Part shown: in pieces, positions 18,071-26,119 of the stretch
Layout: the number at the start of each line of letters is the position of its first letter
Numbering within the stretch: position 1 is the stretch's first letter
Assembly: GCA_903845125.1 (NCBI GenBank)
Contig: CAIMWS010000416.1
Coordinates: 1 to 64,000 of the forward strand
DNA: 64,000 bases
Source of the DNA: an uncultured Verrucomicrobiota bacterium
GTDB lineage: Bacteria > Verrucomicrobiota > Verrucomicrobiia > Limisphaerales > UBA1319
Reading direction: 5' to 3'
Translations under genes and position numbers: made by a program
Notes under the pieces: model-generated
The model's input: the letters and a program-made list of their open reading frames with translations, nothing else
Database searches by the model: none
What the model was told of the DNA's origin: nothing

Positions 18071-20359
18071 TTATTTCAATATCGGCACCAAACTGGAAAA
18101 ATCATCGGTCCACAATGCCACCGGGCGGGTCGTTGACACCGCGGTTTTTTGGTGGGCAGACAAAATAGCGGGTGCGTTCAGGAATATCTGGCTGCGGGTC
18201 AGCAAAATCCAGGTTGAATCATAGTGCCACCAGTTTGAATCTTGCTCGTCGCGGTTGTCATCGATGGTGGCCTGTTTCAGGTTGAAGTGCGCGGCCAGGT
18301 TGGCCACCACCGGGGCCAGGTCCAGGAAATGGTTCGAGATATGCACCGCAATAACGCCTTCGGGCCGCATATGCCGCAAATAAATCTCAAACGCTTCCCG
18401 GGTGAGCAGGTGGACCGGGATGGCGTCGCTGCTGAAGGCATCCAGGGCCAGGAGGTCGAAACGGCGGGATGGCTCGCGTTCCAGGGAGAGGCGGGCGTCC
18501 CCCATCACGATTTCCACCTGGGCGGCACAGTTGGAAAGGTAGGAGAAGGGCGCTCGGGCCAGCCGTGGCACCGCCGGGTTGATTTCGTAAAAGCACAATA
18601 AATCCCCCACCTGGCCATAGGCGGCCAGGGTGCCGGTGCCCAGGCCCACCATGCCGATCACCCGGTTTTGCTTGCGGGGGAGGTTTTTCACCGCCAATCC
18701 CACGCCGCTGGTTTCGGTATAATAGGAGGTCGGGCGGGTGGCCAGATCCGGATTGCGCAGTTGGAGTCCATGGGTGATCCCGCCGTGCTGCAGCAGAAGG
18801 TAATGGTTTTGGGGATCATCCCGGTTGTATTCCCATACGCTGAGCAAGCCATAAAAATTCCTCGAGGAGGCCACAATCTGCCGGTCTGGCCAGCCTTGAA
18901 TGACCAAAGCCACCGTGAGGGAGACCAACGCCAGGCCCAGGAGGGAGCAGGACCAACCGTGCCAGTGCGAGGGTTGGCCCAAACGCCGCCGGCGCAATAC
19001 CACGAGGGCCAGCACCGCCAGGGCCAGCGCGCTGAAAAGCCAATGCCAATAGCCTGCCCACGACCAATTGACCCCCGCCAACGGATCCCAACGACAGGTA
19101 TGATGGGTGGATTTTGCCCAATGGGCGAGCCAGGCCAGGCCGCGGTCAAAACCGGCCAGCGCCAGCGCCAGGTAGCCAAGCGTGAAAACTTTCCAGGCCC
19201 TGGTGCGCAGCGCGTTGCCGTCCCCCAGGCAAACCAGGAAAAACAGCATCAGGCAGAGCCCCAGTCCGAGCGGCAATTCCACACTGCTTCGGCAGGTCAA
19301 CGGAATCAGGACGGCCACCAATAAGCCGCCACATGCCCCGCCCAGGGCGATCACCAGGTAATAAGCCGTCAGGTATTTCGGATGCGGCTTCAGACGATAC
19401 AATTCCCCATGGCACACCATGCAGCAGACGAATAACAAGACCGAATAGAGGATGGACTGTTTGACGATGTCCAGATTGACACCTTCGTAAAGCGCGTAAA
19501 CTGCGGCTGCCAGGCATGGCCCCAGGACAATGCCAAACACCAGGCGGGAATACCACCGTGGGCTGTCAAAGCTGACGATGAAGGACGCCAGGTACAGGCT
19601 CAGTGGCAGAACCCAAAAAAAGGGCATCACCGCCATGTCCTGGCACAACTTGTTCGTGACCGCCAGCAGCAGCACTGAGGCGCAAGCCGGCAGGGCCAGC
19701 CAAAGCCAATAACGCCCGGCAGTAGGCGGAGCGGGGGCTTCCTCGGGGAGGGGAGACGAAGGCAGCGCCGGTCCCTGGCCCTGGCGCCAAATCCGCCCGG
19801 CGCAAATCCCCGACACCACCGCAAAAAACACAAATCCGATCGACCAGATCTCGGCCTGTTGCCACCGCGTCAAAGAGAGTTCGAACCAGAATGGGTAGCC
19901 CAGTAATCCCAGCAGGGACCCTATATTGGAGAGGGAATAAAGCCGGTAAGGCGAACGCCCGGGAAAAACCTGGCCGAACCAGGACTGCAACAACGGGCCC
20001 GTGGAGGAAAGAGCCACGTAGGGCAGCCCCACGGAGGCCATCAGCAAGGCCATGATCCGCCCGGTGGGGTGATTGCTGTCCGCCGGTTTCCATGCCTCCG
20101 AGGGGATGATCGGCAGCATCAGTACCGCGCAACCCAATAAACCGAGATGGACGAGGGCTTGTTTCCGGTTGGTCAGTTTGCGGGAACTCCAGTGGGCATA
20201 TCCGTAGCCTCCCAGCAGCGCGGTCTGGAAGAACAGCATGCACGTGGTCCAAACCGCCGGCGTCCCGCCAAACCACGGCAGGATGTACTTTGCGATCAAA
20301 GGCTGCACTTGGAACAGCAGCAAAGCACTGGTAAAAATGGTCAGGACAAAGACGAACAT
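18071..20359 (-). CDS. Fused membrane / spermidine synthase-like protein
   Basis: A 762-residue protein. The N-terminal half has many membrane helices (FTSALLLFQVQPLIAKYILP is typical of the fused MFS/spermidine synthase family). The C-terminal part is a Rossmann methyltransferase-like domain resembling spermidine synthase: MVGLGTGTLAAYGQVGD, a Glu in LCFYEINPAV, GDARLSLEREP and DLLALDAFSSDAIPVHLLT. Whether the enzyme makes polyamines is unknown; many such fusions remain uncharacterised. It is divergent from the TIM-barrel gene and stands alone. Confidence 0.82.
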   Translation of the reverse strand: MFVFVLTIFTSALLLFQVQPLIAKYILPWFGGTPAVWTTCMLFFQTALLGGYGYAHWSSRKLTNRKQALVHLGLLGCAVLMLPIIPSEAWKPADSNHPTGRIMALLMASVGLPYVALSSTGPLLQSWFGQVFPGRSPYRLYSLSNIGSLLGLLGYPFWFELSLTRWQQAEIWSIGFVFFAVVSGICAGRIWRQGQGPALPSSPLPEEAPAPPTAGRYWLWLALPACASVLLLAVTNKLCQDMAVMPFFWVLPLSLYLASFIVSFDSPRWYSRLVFGIVLGPCLAAAVYALYEGVNLDIVKQSILYSVLLFVCCMVCHGELYRLKPHPKYLTAYYLVIALGGACGGLLVAVLIPLTCRSSVELPLGLGLCLMLFFLVCLGDGNALRTRAWKVFTLGYLALALAGFDRGLAWLAHWAKSTHHTCRWDPLAGVNWSWAGYWHWLFSALALAVLALVVLRRRRLGQPSHWHGWSCSLLGLALVSLTVALVIQGWPDRQIVASSRNFYGLLSVWEYNRDDPQNHYLLLQHGGITHGLQLRNPDLATRPTSYYTETSGVGLAVKNLPRKQNRVIGMVGLGTGTLAAYGQVGDLLCFYEINPAVPRLARAPFSYLSNCAAQVEIVMGDARLSLEREPSRRFDLLALDAFSSDAIPVHLLTREAFEIYLRHMRPEGVIAVHISNHFLDLAPVVANLAAHFNLKQATIDDNRDEQDSNWWHYDSTWILLTRSQIFLNAPAILSAHQKTAVSTTRPVALWTDDFSSLVPILK

Positions 20360-20476
20360 AAGGGCGCAGTTTCGGGTAAACGGCCGCCAGTGCCAAGCGA
20401 ATTAACGGTTTGACGCGCCCGCTCTTTTACGTTTTGTTGGAAGCGGTGCAAAAAGCAACCCAATACGACTAAAACT
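20360..20476. promoter_or_regulatory. Divergent promoter region
   Basis: A 117-base gap between two divergent genes, so it must contain both promoters. A TTGACG at 20410-20415 on the plus strand could be a -35, but no convincing -10 follows at the expected distance. No operator is evident. Confidence 0.3.
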
Positions 20477-21355
20477 ATGAACAAATCAATTTCAAGACGA
20501 AGCGCCATTAAATCGATGGCGGGCGGCGCTTTGGCCGCCACGGCGGCGACCGTGATTCCCGGCAGCGCCCTGGCCGCCGAAGTGGAACCGCTGCAGTTGA
20601 AGGGCCGGGTCAAGCACTCCGTTTCCCAATGGTGTTACGGGGGCATTCCACTGGATGATTTTTGCCAGGCGGTCAAAAAGATGGGCTTGCTTTCCGTGGA
20701 ACTGCTCGGGCCCAAGGATTGGCCCACGCTGAAAAAACACGGCCTGGTCTGTGCCATGTGCAATGGGCCGGACAGCATCGGCTACGGTTTCAACCGGGTG
20801 GAGCATCACGACAAACTGGTGGATGGCTTTACCAAGGCGATCCCCCAGGTGGCCGAATACGGGTATCCCAATATCATTTGCTTCTCTGGCAATCGCCGAG
20901 GCATGAGCGACGAGGAAGGCTTGAAGAACTGCGTCCAGGGATTGAAACGGCTGATGCCCGTCGCCGAAAAGCACAAAGTCACCGTGGTGGTGGAATTGCT
21001 CAACAGCAAAGTGGACCACAAGGATTACATGGCAGACCATGTGGCCTGGGGTGCCGAATTGTGCAAGCAGGTTGGCTCCGAATACTGCAAATTGCTGTAT
21101 GATATTTACCACATGCAGATCATGGAAGGGGATCTGATCCGCAACATCAAAACCTTCCATCAGTACATCGCCCATTATCACACGGGCGGCAATCCCGGCC
21201 GCAACGAAATTGATGAAACCCAGGAAATCAACTACCCGGCGGTTATGAAAGCCATTGTCGGCACGGGCTACCAAGGTTTTGTGGGACAGGAATTCATGCC
21301 CAAACGCGATCCGCTGACCTCCCTCCGCCAATCCATCCAAATCTGCGACGTTTAA
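20477..21355 (+). CDS. Tat-exported TIM-barrel protein, hydroxypyruvate isomerase-like
   Basis: A 292-residue protein with a twin-arginine type leader (SRRSAIKSMAGGALAATAA, then GSALAAE) and an AP-endonuclease-2/xylose-isomerase-like TIM barrel. Motifs resembling hydroxypyruvate isomerase (Hyi) include VVVELLNSKVDH (metal-binding Glu), KLLYDIYHMQIMEGD and a C-terminal YQGFVGQEFMP with a second Glu. Secreted versions are frequent in Verrucomicrobiota and Planctomycetes, where they probably act on sugars or sugar acids. It forms an apparent operon with the ThuA gene 16 bases downstream. Confidence 0.85.
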   Translation: MNKSISRRSAIKSMAGGALAATAATVIPGSALAAEVEPLQLKGRVKHSVSQWCYGGIPLDDFCQAVKKMGLLSVELLGPKDWPTLKKHGLVCAMCNGPDSIGYGFNRVEHHDKLVDGFTKAIPQVAEYGYPNIICFSGNRRGMSDEEGLKNCVQGLKRLMPVAEKHKVTVVVELLNSKVDHKDYMADHVAWGAELCKQVGSEYCKLLYDIYHMQIMEGDLIRNIKTFHQYIAHYHTGGNPGRNEIDETQEINYPAVMKAIVGTGYQGFVGQEFMPKRDPLTSLRQSIQICDV

Positions 21356-21371
21356 CAACCCTGCAAAATCC

Positions 21372-22160
21372 ATGCGAATCATGAAATGCAATATTCCTGC
21401 CGGATCGTTGTTCTCCCGGCGTTCCGCCCTGAAAATCGGCGCCGTCCTTACCGGTAGCCTGGTGGCGGGATTCGACCTGGCGGGGGCGCCCGCCAAACGG
21501 CGCGTGGTGGTGTGGTCGGAGCGCACCGCCCCCAAGGACGTTTATCCGGACGACATCAACGGCGCCATCGCCAAAGGGCTGGAAGGCCTGGAAAACTGGG
21601 AGGTCATCAAAAAGAACCTCGACGATCCCGAGCAAGGGGTTTCGGAGGAGCTGTTGAGCCAGACCGATGTTTTGATTTGGTGGGGCCACAAACGGCATGG
21701 CGAGGTGAAGGACGCGCTCGTCGAGCGTATCGTCAAACGGGTCAAGGAGGGTGGCATGGGCTTTATTTCCGTTCATTCCTCCCACTTCGCCAAACCTTAC
21801 AAGAAATTGATGGGCACGGCTTGCAGTTGGAGCGAATACAAGGTCGATGGCAGCAGCGTCCAGGTGATCGTCAAGGAACCCAATCATCCAATCGCCAAAG
21901 GCGTCAAGGATTTCAACCTGCCGCAAACCGAGCGTTATGGTGAACCTTACAAGGTGCCCACCCCGGAGGCGGTCGTCTTTGACGGCATCTACAACCGGCC
22001 CGATGGCACCCATGAGCCGTCGCGCCAGGGGCTTTGCTGGACCGTGGGCAAAGGCAAAGTTTTCTATTTCCAGCCAGGCCACGAAACCTTCCCGGATTTA
22101 TTCCGGCCGGAGGTCCAGCTTATTTTCCGCAACGCGGTGGCGTGGGCTGCTCCGCGGTAG
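21372..22160 (+). CDS. ThuA-like domain protein with Tat signal
   Basis: A 262-residue protein with a leader containing SRRSALKIGAVLTGSLVAG. The mature part reads RRVVVWSERTAPKDVYPDD, DVLIWWGHKRHGEV, GMGFISVHSSHF and a C-terminal GKGKVFYFQPGHETFPDL, which match the ThuA (trehalose utilisation) flavodoxin-like fold. ThuA proteins occur in sugar catabolic loci and have been linked to 3-keto sugar metabolism. It is probably cotranscribed with the upstream isomerase-like gene. Confidence 0.85.
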   Translation: MRIMKCNIPAGSLFSRRSALKIGAVLTGSLVAGFDLAGAPAKRRVVVWSERTAPKDVYPDDINGAIAKGLEGLENWEVIKKNLDDPEQGVSEELLSQTDVLIWWGHKRHGEVKDALVERIVKRVKEGGMGFISVHSSHFAKPYKKLMGTACSWSEYKVDGSSVQVIVKEPNHPIAKGVKDFNLPQTERYGEPYKVPTPEAVVFDGIYNRPDGTHEPSRQGLCWTVGKGKVFYFQPGHETFPDLFRPEVQLIFRNAVAWAAPR

Positions 22161-22236
22161 CCGGAGACGATCCTCCAGCACCGCTTTGCCTCGGGTCTGC
22201 CTTTTTTAAAGCTCGGTTGGATTGGGGTTAAGTGGT

Positions 22237-22650
22237 TTATTTGGAATGTTTTGTCCGGTGGCTCTGGAGTTTTTGCTTAGGGGCCACCTGGATGGCCTTG
22301 CGTTGGATCTTCTGGGGTAGTAGCACCTGGGCCAGATCCAGCCACCGGCGCACCGGATCGCTGGGCTGGGGCAGGAGGGTGTCCTTTACCGGGCCATTGC
22401 CCATCACCGCCCTCAAAAAACGCGTATCCAGTTGCTGCAACCCTGCTTCCACCGTCAGATCCTGATGCTCGTGCTGGAGGGCCAGTTCGATGGCGCGGAT
22501 TTCCTCCCGAGTGCAAGGGGACAAGTTGGCCAGGATGTGGGGTTTGACCTTGACGTCGGCAGCGCGGTAGGAGTCGCAAAGGAGGGGGCGGGTATAGATT
22601 TTGCCGTGGACGGCATTTTTCGGGCGGTCGATATGCAGAGTGGCCACCAA
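22237..22650 (-). pseudogene. Transposase remnant, IS1634-type N-terminus
   Basis: A 137-codon frame whose first 65 or so residues (KIYTRPLLCDSYR, ILANLSPCTREEIRAIELAL) resemble the N-terminal domain of IS1634-family DDE transposases, which are normally over 450 residues long. No DDE catalytic domain follows in any frame; the last 70 codons match nothing I recognise. It is therefore a decayed insertion-sequence end. The 90 bases just upstream (22651-22740) are clearly more AT-rich than the surroundings. It sits next to a truncated gene, so the element probably caused that break. Confidence 0.6.
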
Positions 22651-22735
22651 ATAGTGGGTAATAATGATGATTACAGAGATATATATGGATGCATTCTGAA
22701 TCTATCGGTGGCTACAACAAGAGCAGGGAACAGCG

Positions 22736-23149
22736 TTAACATTGTTCATTGCCAATGACTTGCGTGAATTCAATCTGGGAAGATCTGCGGTTATAAACCT
22801 CGCACTGGGTAGCCCGGCCGGAATCACCCGGATCATTGACCATCTCGTCGAAAGAAAACAGATAGTCCAAGGCATCGGTGGATTCGTTGTAGCGGGCTAC
22901 TTTCGCGGCTCCGCACGGGACCGATTTCGCGCAGGCGGCGGCGTAAATCTGCCCGTCGAGGCCGACCAACAGCGATCAGCAGTTATCGGCCTCCGGGTGC
23001 CCCGTAAAGGGAAACCCGGTGGTTTTAAGGGGGGCCTCGAAGGGAAGGGCGGCGGTTTGGGCTTGGGCCGGCGCCCGGCCGGCGGTGGACAAGGCAAACC
23101 AGGCGGCGGCCGCACCTGCGCCGCCTTTGAGGAATGCGCGTCGTTTCAT
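22736..23149 (-). pseudogene. Broken Tat-signal protein gene with in-frame TGA and lost 3' end
   Basis: An ATG at 23149 opens a frame with a clear Tat leader (MKRRAFLKGGAGAAAAWFAL) and a mature start ending PFTGHPEADNC, then an in-frame TGA at 22976-22978. The same frame continues for about 80 codons (LLVGLDGQIYAAACAKSVPC, LDYLFSFDEMVNDPGDSG) as plausible protein, reminiscent of a propeller repeat, and stops at 22736 beside the transposase remnant. So a nonsense mutation and a truncation are both visible. It begins 10 bases after the aquaglyceroporin stop on the same strand, so it was probably the second gene of that operon. Original function unknown. Confidence 0.65.
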
Positions 23150-23158
23150 ATCGATGTT

Positions 23159-23980
23159 TTACCGTCGGTTTTGACGATTCGCATACGCGGGCCGGAAGAA
23201 AAGCTGGTAAATGCCGCCGCCCAGGATCCCGCCGATGACCGGCGCCACGATGTAAACCGTGAGCCAGCCCAGCCCGTTGACGCGGAAGGGAACCGCGCCC
23301 CATCCAGCCAGGGCGGTAAAAATCCGGGGCGCCAGGTCGCGCGCAGGATTGAAGCAGGCGAGGGTCAAAGGGGCGAACAGGGAAATCAAGCTGGTGTAAG
23401 TCAAGCCGATGGTCGCCGCGGTCAAGATTTGGGGGCGGCCCTGGTTCTGTTCATCGGTCGAACCCATGATGACCAGCACGAGAATGGCGGCGCCGATCAG
23501 TTCCACGCCGAAGGCGGCGGAAGGAGACATCAGCGCCCGCGTCTCCAGCAGCAATGGGCGGCCGCCCGGGTTGGGGAAAAAGCCGGTGAACATCATGGCA
23601 CTGGCCTCGCTGCCGGGGGCGCCCCGGTAGATCCGGCTGAGCTTTTCGAAAGAGGCGATGGCGTTGCCGTAGAGGAAATAGAGCACCGCCGCGGCCACGA
23701 AGGCCCCCAGCATTTGCGCCGCCACGTATTTCAGGGCGCGGCCTTTGGGGAAGCCGGCCCAGACGGCGAGGCCCGCCGTGACCGCCGGATTGAGATGGGC
23801 GCCGCTCAAGGCGGAGGCCAGATAAATGGCGGTGGCAAGGCCCATGCCCCAGACGATGGCCACCTGGAAGATGCCCACTTGGGCGCCGGTAGTGATGGCT
23901 GTGCAGATGCTGCCACAGCCAAAAAAGACCAGCAGGAACGTGCCCGCAAATTCACCTATGAACCAGTTCGGTATTCTCAT
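23159..23980 (-). CDS. MIP-family aquaglyceroporin
   Basis: A 273-residue, six-helix channel with both NPA loops: SGAHLNPAVTAGLAVW and ACFNPARDLAPR. The Asp directly after the second NPAR is characteristic of glycerol facilitators (GlpF type) rather than strict water channels. It would let glycerol or other small polyols, and possibly water, cross the inner membrane. No glpK or other glycerol gene lies nearby. A loop insertion near FYGNAIASFEKL separates the halves. Confidence 0.9.
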   Translation of the reverse strand: MRIPNWFIGEFAGTFLLVFFGCGSICTAITTGAQVGIFQVAIVWGMGLATAIYLASALSGAHLNPAVTAGLAVWAGFPKGRALKYVAAQMLGAFVAAAVLYFLYGNAIASFEKLSRIYRGAPGSEASAMMFTGFFPNPGGRPLLLETRALMSPSAAFGVELIGAAILVLVIMGSTDEQNQGRPQILTAATIGLTYTSLISLFAPLTLACFNPARDLAPRIFTALAGWGAVPFRVNGLGWLTVYIVAPVIGGILGGGIYQLFFRPAYANRQNRR

Positions 23981-24055
23981 CTGCCGGAACTATATCGACC
24001 GCCGGGCACCGGGCAAGCGCGGGGTGGCGGCCTGGCTTGGGGCCACCGGTTCCGC

Positions 24056-25102
24056 TTATTTGACCTGGTCCAGCGTATTCTTCAGGGCGGGCCAGAATTG
24101 ACGGCCCACAAACACGTGGCCCCCGGCGTGAATGTCCAGGGCCAGGCCGGATTCGGCTTTCCAGACGCGGTAGGCTGGCTGAATCTCGCTGAACGCCTGT
24201 CGGGCGATGGGCACGGGAAAGCCGCCGGGCGCCCGCTCCAATTCGCCGATTTCGCAGACCAAGGGCCGCGGCGCGATACAGCAGAAAATGTCGGCAAAGT
24301 CCAAATTCTGCTCCAGCCCCGGGAAATTCCAGCAAGGACAATGGCCTTGCTTCATATTCCCAATGGTGGTCAGCCAGCCACTGCTGCATACCGCCTTGAC
24401 CCGTTCATCCAGTGCGGCGACATACATGGTGGTTTCGCCACCGAGGGAAAGACCGCAAACAGCCAGTCGGCGGGCGTCGATTTCCGGGCGGGTGGCGAGA
24501 TAATCCAGGCACCGCAGCGCATCCCAGGTTCTTTCGCCCATGAGCGTCCAATTGGTGTGCTGCAGGTTGTGCGAGCCGATGTTCGGGGAGATGACCGCGT
24601 AGCCCATCTCCACCAAACGCGGACCGTACCAATACAGGCTCTCCCCTTTGACCACCATGGATCCAGTGCCGCCGTGGCCATGCAAAGCCAGCACGGCGGG
24701 CAGTTTTCGGCTGCGGTCGGCAGGCAGTGCCAGCCAGGCCCGTAATCGCCGATCCGGCAGGCTTTGCAGGGTCAACTCTTCGATGACCGATCCCCCGGGC
24801 GCAGTTTCCGTTTTGACAACCTCGGGTGCCAGGGGCAGCGCGGCCGGCTTTTGGCCGCCCATCATCAGGGCAAACAGCTTTTCGCGGCTTTGGTCTTGCC
24901 ACTTGCGGGCGGCCTCGACGGAAGCGGCCTCGAACCGCAGCGCCCGGGGGCGTGCCTGGTCCGGGGATTGGGCGGACATTATGGAGGGCATGCTTGGGGC
25001 CAGCAATAAGGCCAGTGCCAGCCAGCCAATCCCCGCCCGGAAACCTTCGGGTAACGATCGATTGCGGCGGAGACCAAAATAGTTGCGCAGATAGTTTTTC
25101 AT
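24056..25102 (-). CDS. Secreted alpha/beta hydrolase, acetylxylan esterase-like
   Basis: A 348-residue protein with an N-terminal hydrophobic segment (WLALALLLAPSMPSIMSA). The hydrolase domain has the oxyanion region LALHGHGGTG, nucleophile elbow CGLSLGGE (Ser219), the acidic region around PRPLVCEIGELE and a C-terminal His in DIHAGGHVFVG. It resembles dienelactone hydrolase-like and acetylxylan esterase-like proteins common in polysaccharide loci. Several cysteines (HCPCWNF, IFCCIAP) are unusual. It is divergent from murI. Confidence 0.75.
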   Translation of the reverse strand: MKNYLRNYFGLRRNRSLPEGFRAGIGWLALALLLAPSMPSIMSAQSPDQARPRALRFEAASVEAARKWQDQSREKLFALMMGGQKPAALPLAPEVVKTETAPGGSVIEELTLQSLPDRRLRAWLALPADRSRKLPAVLALHGHGGTGSMVVKGESLYWYGPRLVEMGYAVISPNIGSHNLQHTNWTLMGERTWDALRCLDYLATRPEIDARRLAVCGLSLGGETTMYVAALDERVKAVCSSGWLTTIGNMKQGHCPCWNFPGLEQNLDFADIFCCIAPRPLVCEIGELERAPGGFPVPIARQAFSEIQPAYRVWKAESGLALDIHAGGHVFVGRQFWPALKNTLDQVK

Positions 25103-25145
25103 ATGGGTCCGAATTATGAAATGACTCTACGCGCGAGCCCGGATT

Positions 25146-25174
25146 CCATCCACTTAAATATTTAGGTTGGATGG
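25146..25174. promoter_or_regulatory. Inverted repeat upstream of murI
   Basis: CCATCCA (25146-25152) and TGGATGG (25168-25174) form a perfect 7-base inverted repeat. The interior contains the 10-base palindrome TAAATATTTA, so almost the whole 29 bases can pair. A run of six T follows at 25182-25187. It lies between the divergent esterase and murI genes, so it may be an operator or a terminator-like attenuator. Confidence 0.45.
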
Positions 25175-25201
25175 GGCGCCGTTTTTTGAGATAAATACCG
25201 C

Positions 25202-26041
25202 ATGCTGGCCGAAGATATCGCGCGTTTGCATAATTCGGAATTGCCCATTGGGATTTTCGACAGCGGAGTGGGTGGTTTGACGGTGGTCCGTCAGATCCGG
25301 CACACCCTGCCGCACGAAGATATTGTGTATCTGGGTGATACCGCGCGGGTGCCGTATGGCACCAAATCCCCGAGCACGATTGTGCGTTTCTCCGATGAGG
25401 ACATTGAATTTTTGCTGCACCAACAGGTAAAGGCGGTGGTGGTGGGCTGCAGCACGGTGTCGGCCTGGGCGCTGCCCACGCTGATCAAAAAATATGATCT
25501 GCCCATTTGGGGGGTGATCATGCCGGGCGTGGAGACGGCCTTGAGCGTAACCCGCAACAACCGGATCGGCGTCATTGGCACCAACGCCACCATCCGCAGC
25601 ATGTGCTATAACCGATCCATCAAAGCCCGGCGGCCCGGCGCGCGGGTTTTCGCGCGGGCCTGCCCTTTGCTGGTACCCCTGGTGGAGGAGGGCTGGATGA
25701 ACCACCGGGTGACCCGCATCATCCTGGAGGATTACCTCCAGCCGCTGCTGCGGCAGCGCATCGACACCTTGATCCTGGCTTGCACCCATTTCCCGCTGCT
25801 GAAATCGGCCATCCGCCGGATCGTCGGCAAATCGGTGACCTTGGTGGACAGCGCTGAGCGCTGCGCGATCTACGCCCGCGAGAGCCTGGAACAGAACGGC
25901 TTGCTGTGCAAAAAACGCCGCCGCCACGGAAGGCTCGAAGCGTTTGTGACCGACGAAACCCAGCGTTTCACAAGCCTCGCGCAGCGATTCCTCGGGGAAC
26001 CGCTCCACTCGGCGCTTAAAGTTGTTTTGCCAGCCACCTGA
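25202..26041 (+). CDS. murI: Glutamate racemase MurI
   Basis: A 279-residue protein that makes D-glutamate for peptidoglycan. Typical motifs are IGIFDSGVGGLTVVRQIR, VYLGDTARVPYGTKS and LACTHFPLL with the second catalytic Cys194. The first cysteine motif, normally CNT, reads GCSTVS here (Cys83-Ser84), so the conserved Asn is replaced by Ser. The rest of the protein is normal in length. No clear ribosome binding site precedes the ATG at 25202. Related aspartate/glutamate racemases cannot be fully excluded. Confidence 0.85.
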   Translation: MLAEDIARLHNSELPIGIFDSGVGGLTVVRQIRHTLPHEDIVYLGDTARVPYGTKSPSTIVRFSDEDIEFLLHQQVKAVVVGCSTVSAWALPTLIKKYDLPIWGVIMPGVETALSVTRNNRIGVIGTNATIRSMCYNRSIKARRPGARVFARACPLLVPLVEEGWMNHRVTRIILEDYLQPLLRQRIDTLILACTHFPLLKSAIRRIVGKSVTLVDSAERCAIYARESLEQNGLLCKKRRRHGRLEAFVTDETQRFTSLAQRFLGEPLHSALKVVLPAT

Positions 26042-26119
26042 GCCGGAATAAGCAGGGCGGCTGGCCATGCCCCCATGCCGATCCGATGCCATGATCCCAG
26101 AAAGCCAATCCACTGAACG

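Noticed and set aside
22976-22978. In-frame TGA as a possible selenocysteine codon
   Set aside because: The gene is also truncated beside a transposase remnant, no selenocysteine insertion hairpin or family precedent is evident, and a CGA to TGA change is simpler.
22742-24745. A 667-codon plus-strand frame
   Set aside because: It is the shadow of the minus-strand aquaglyceroporin, esterase and broken Tat gene; its composition is arginine/glycine-rich and matches no family.
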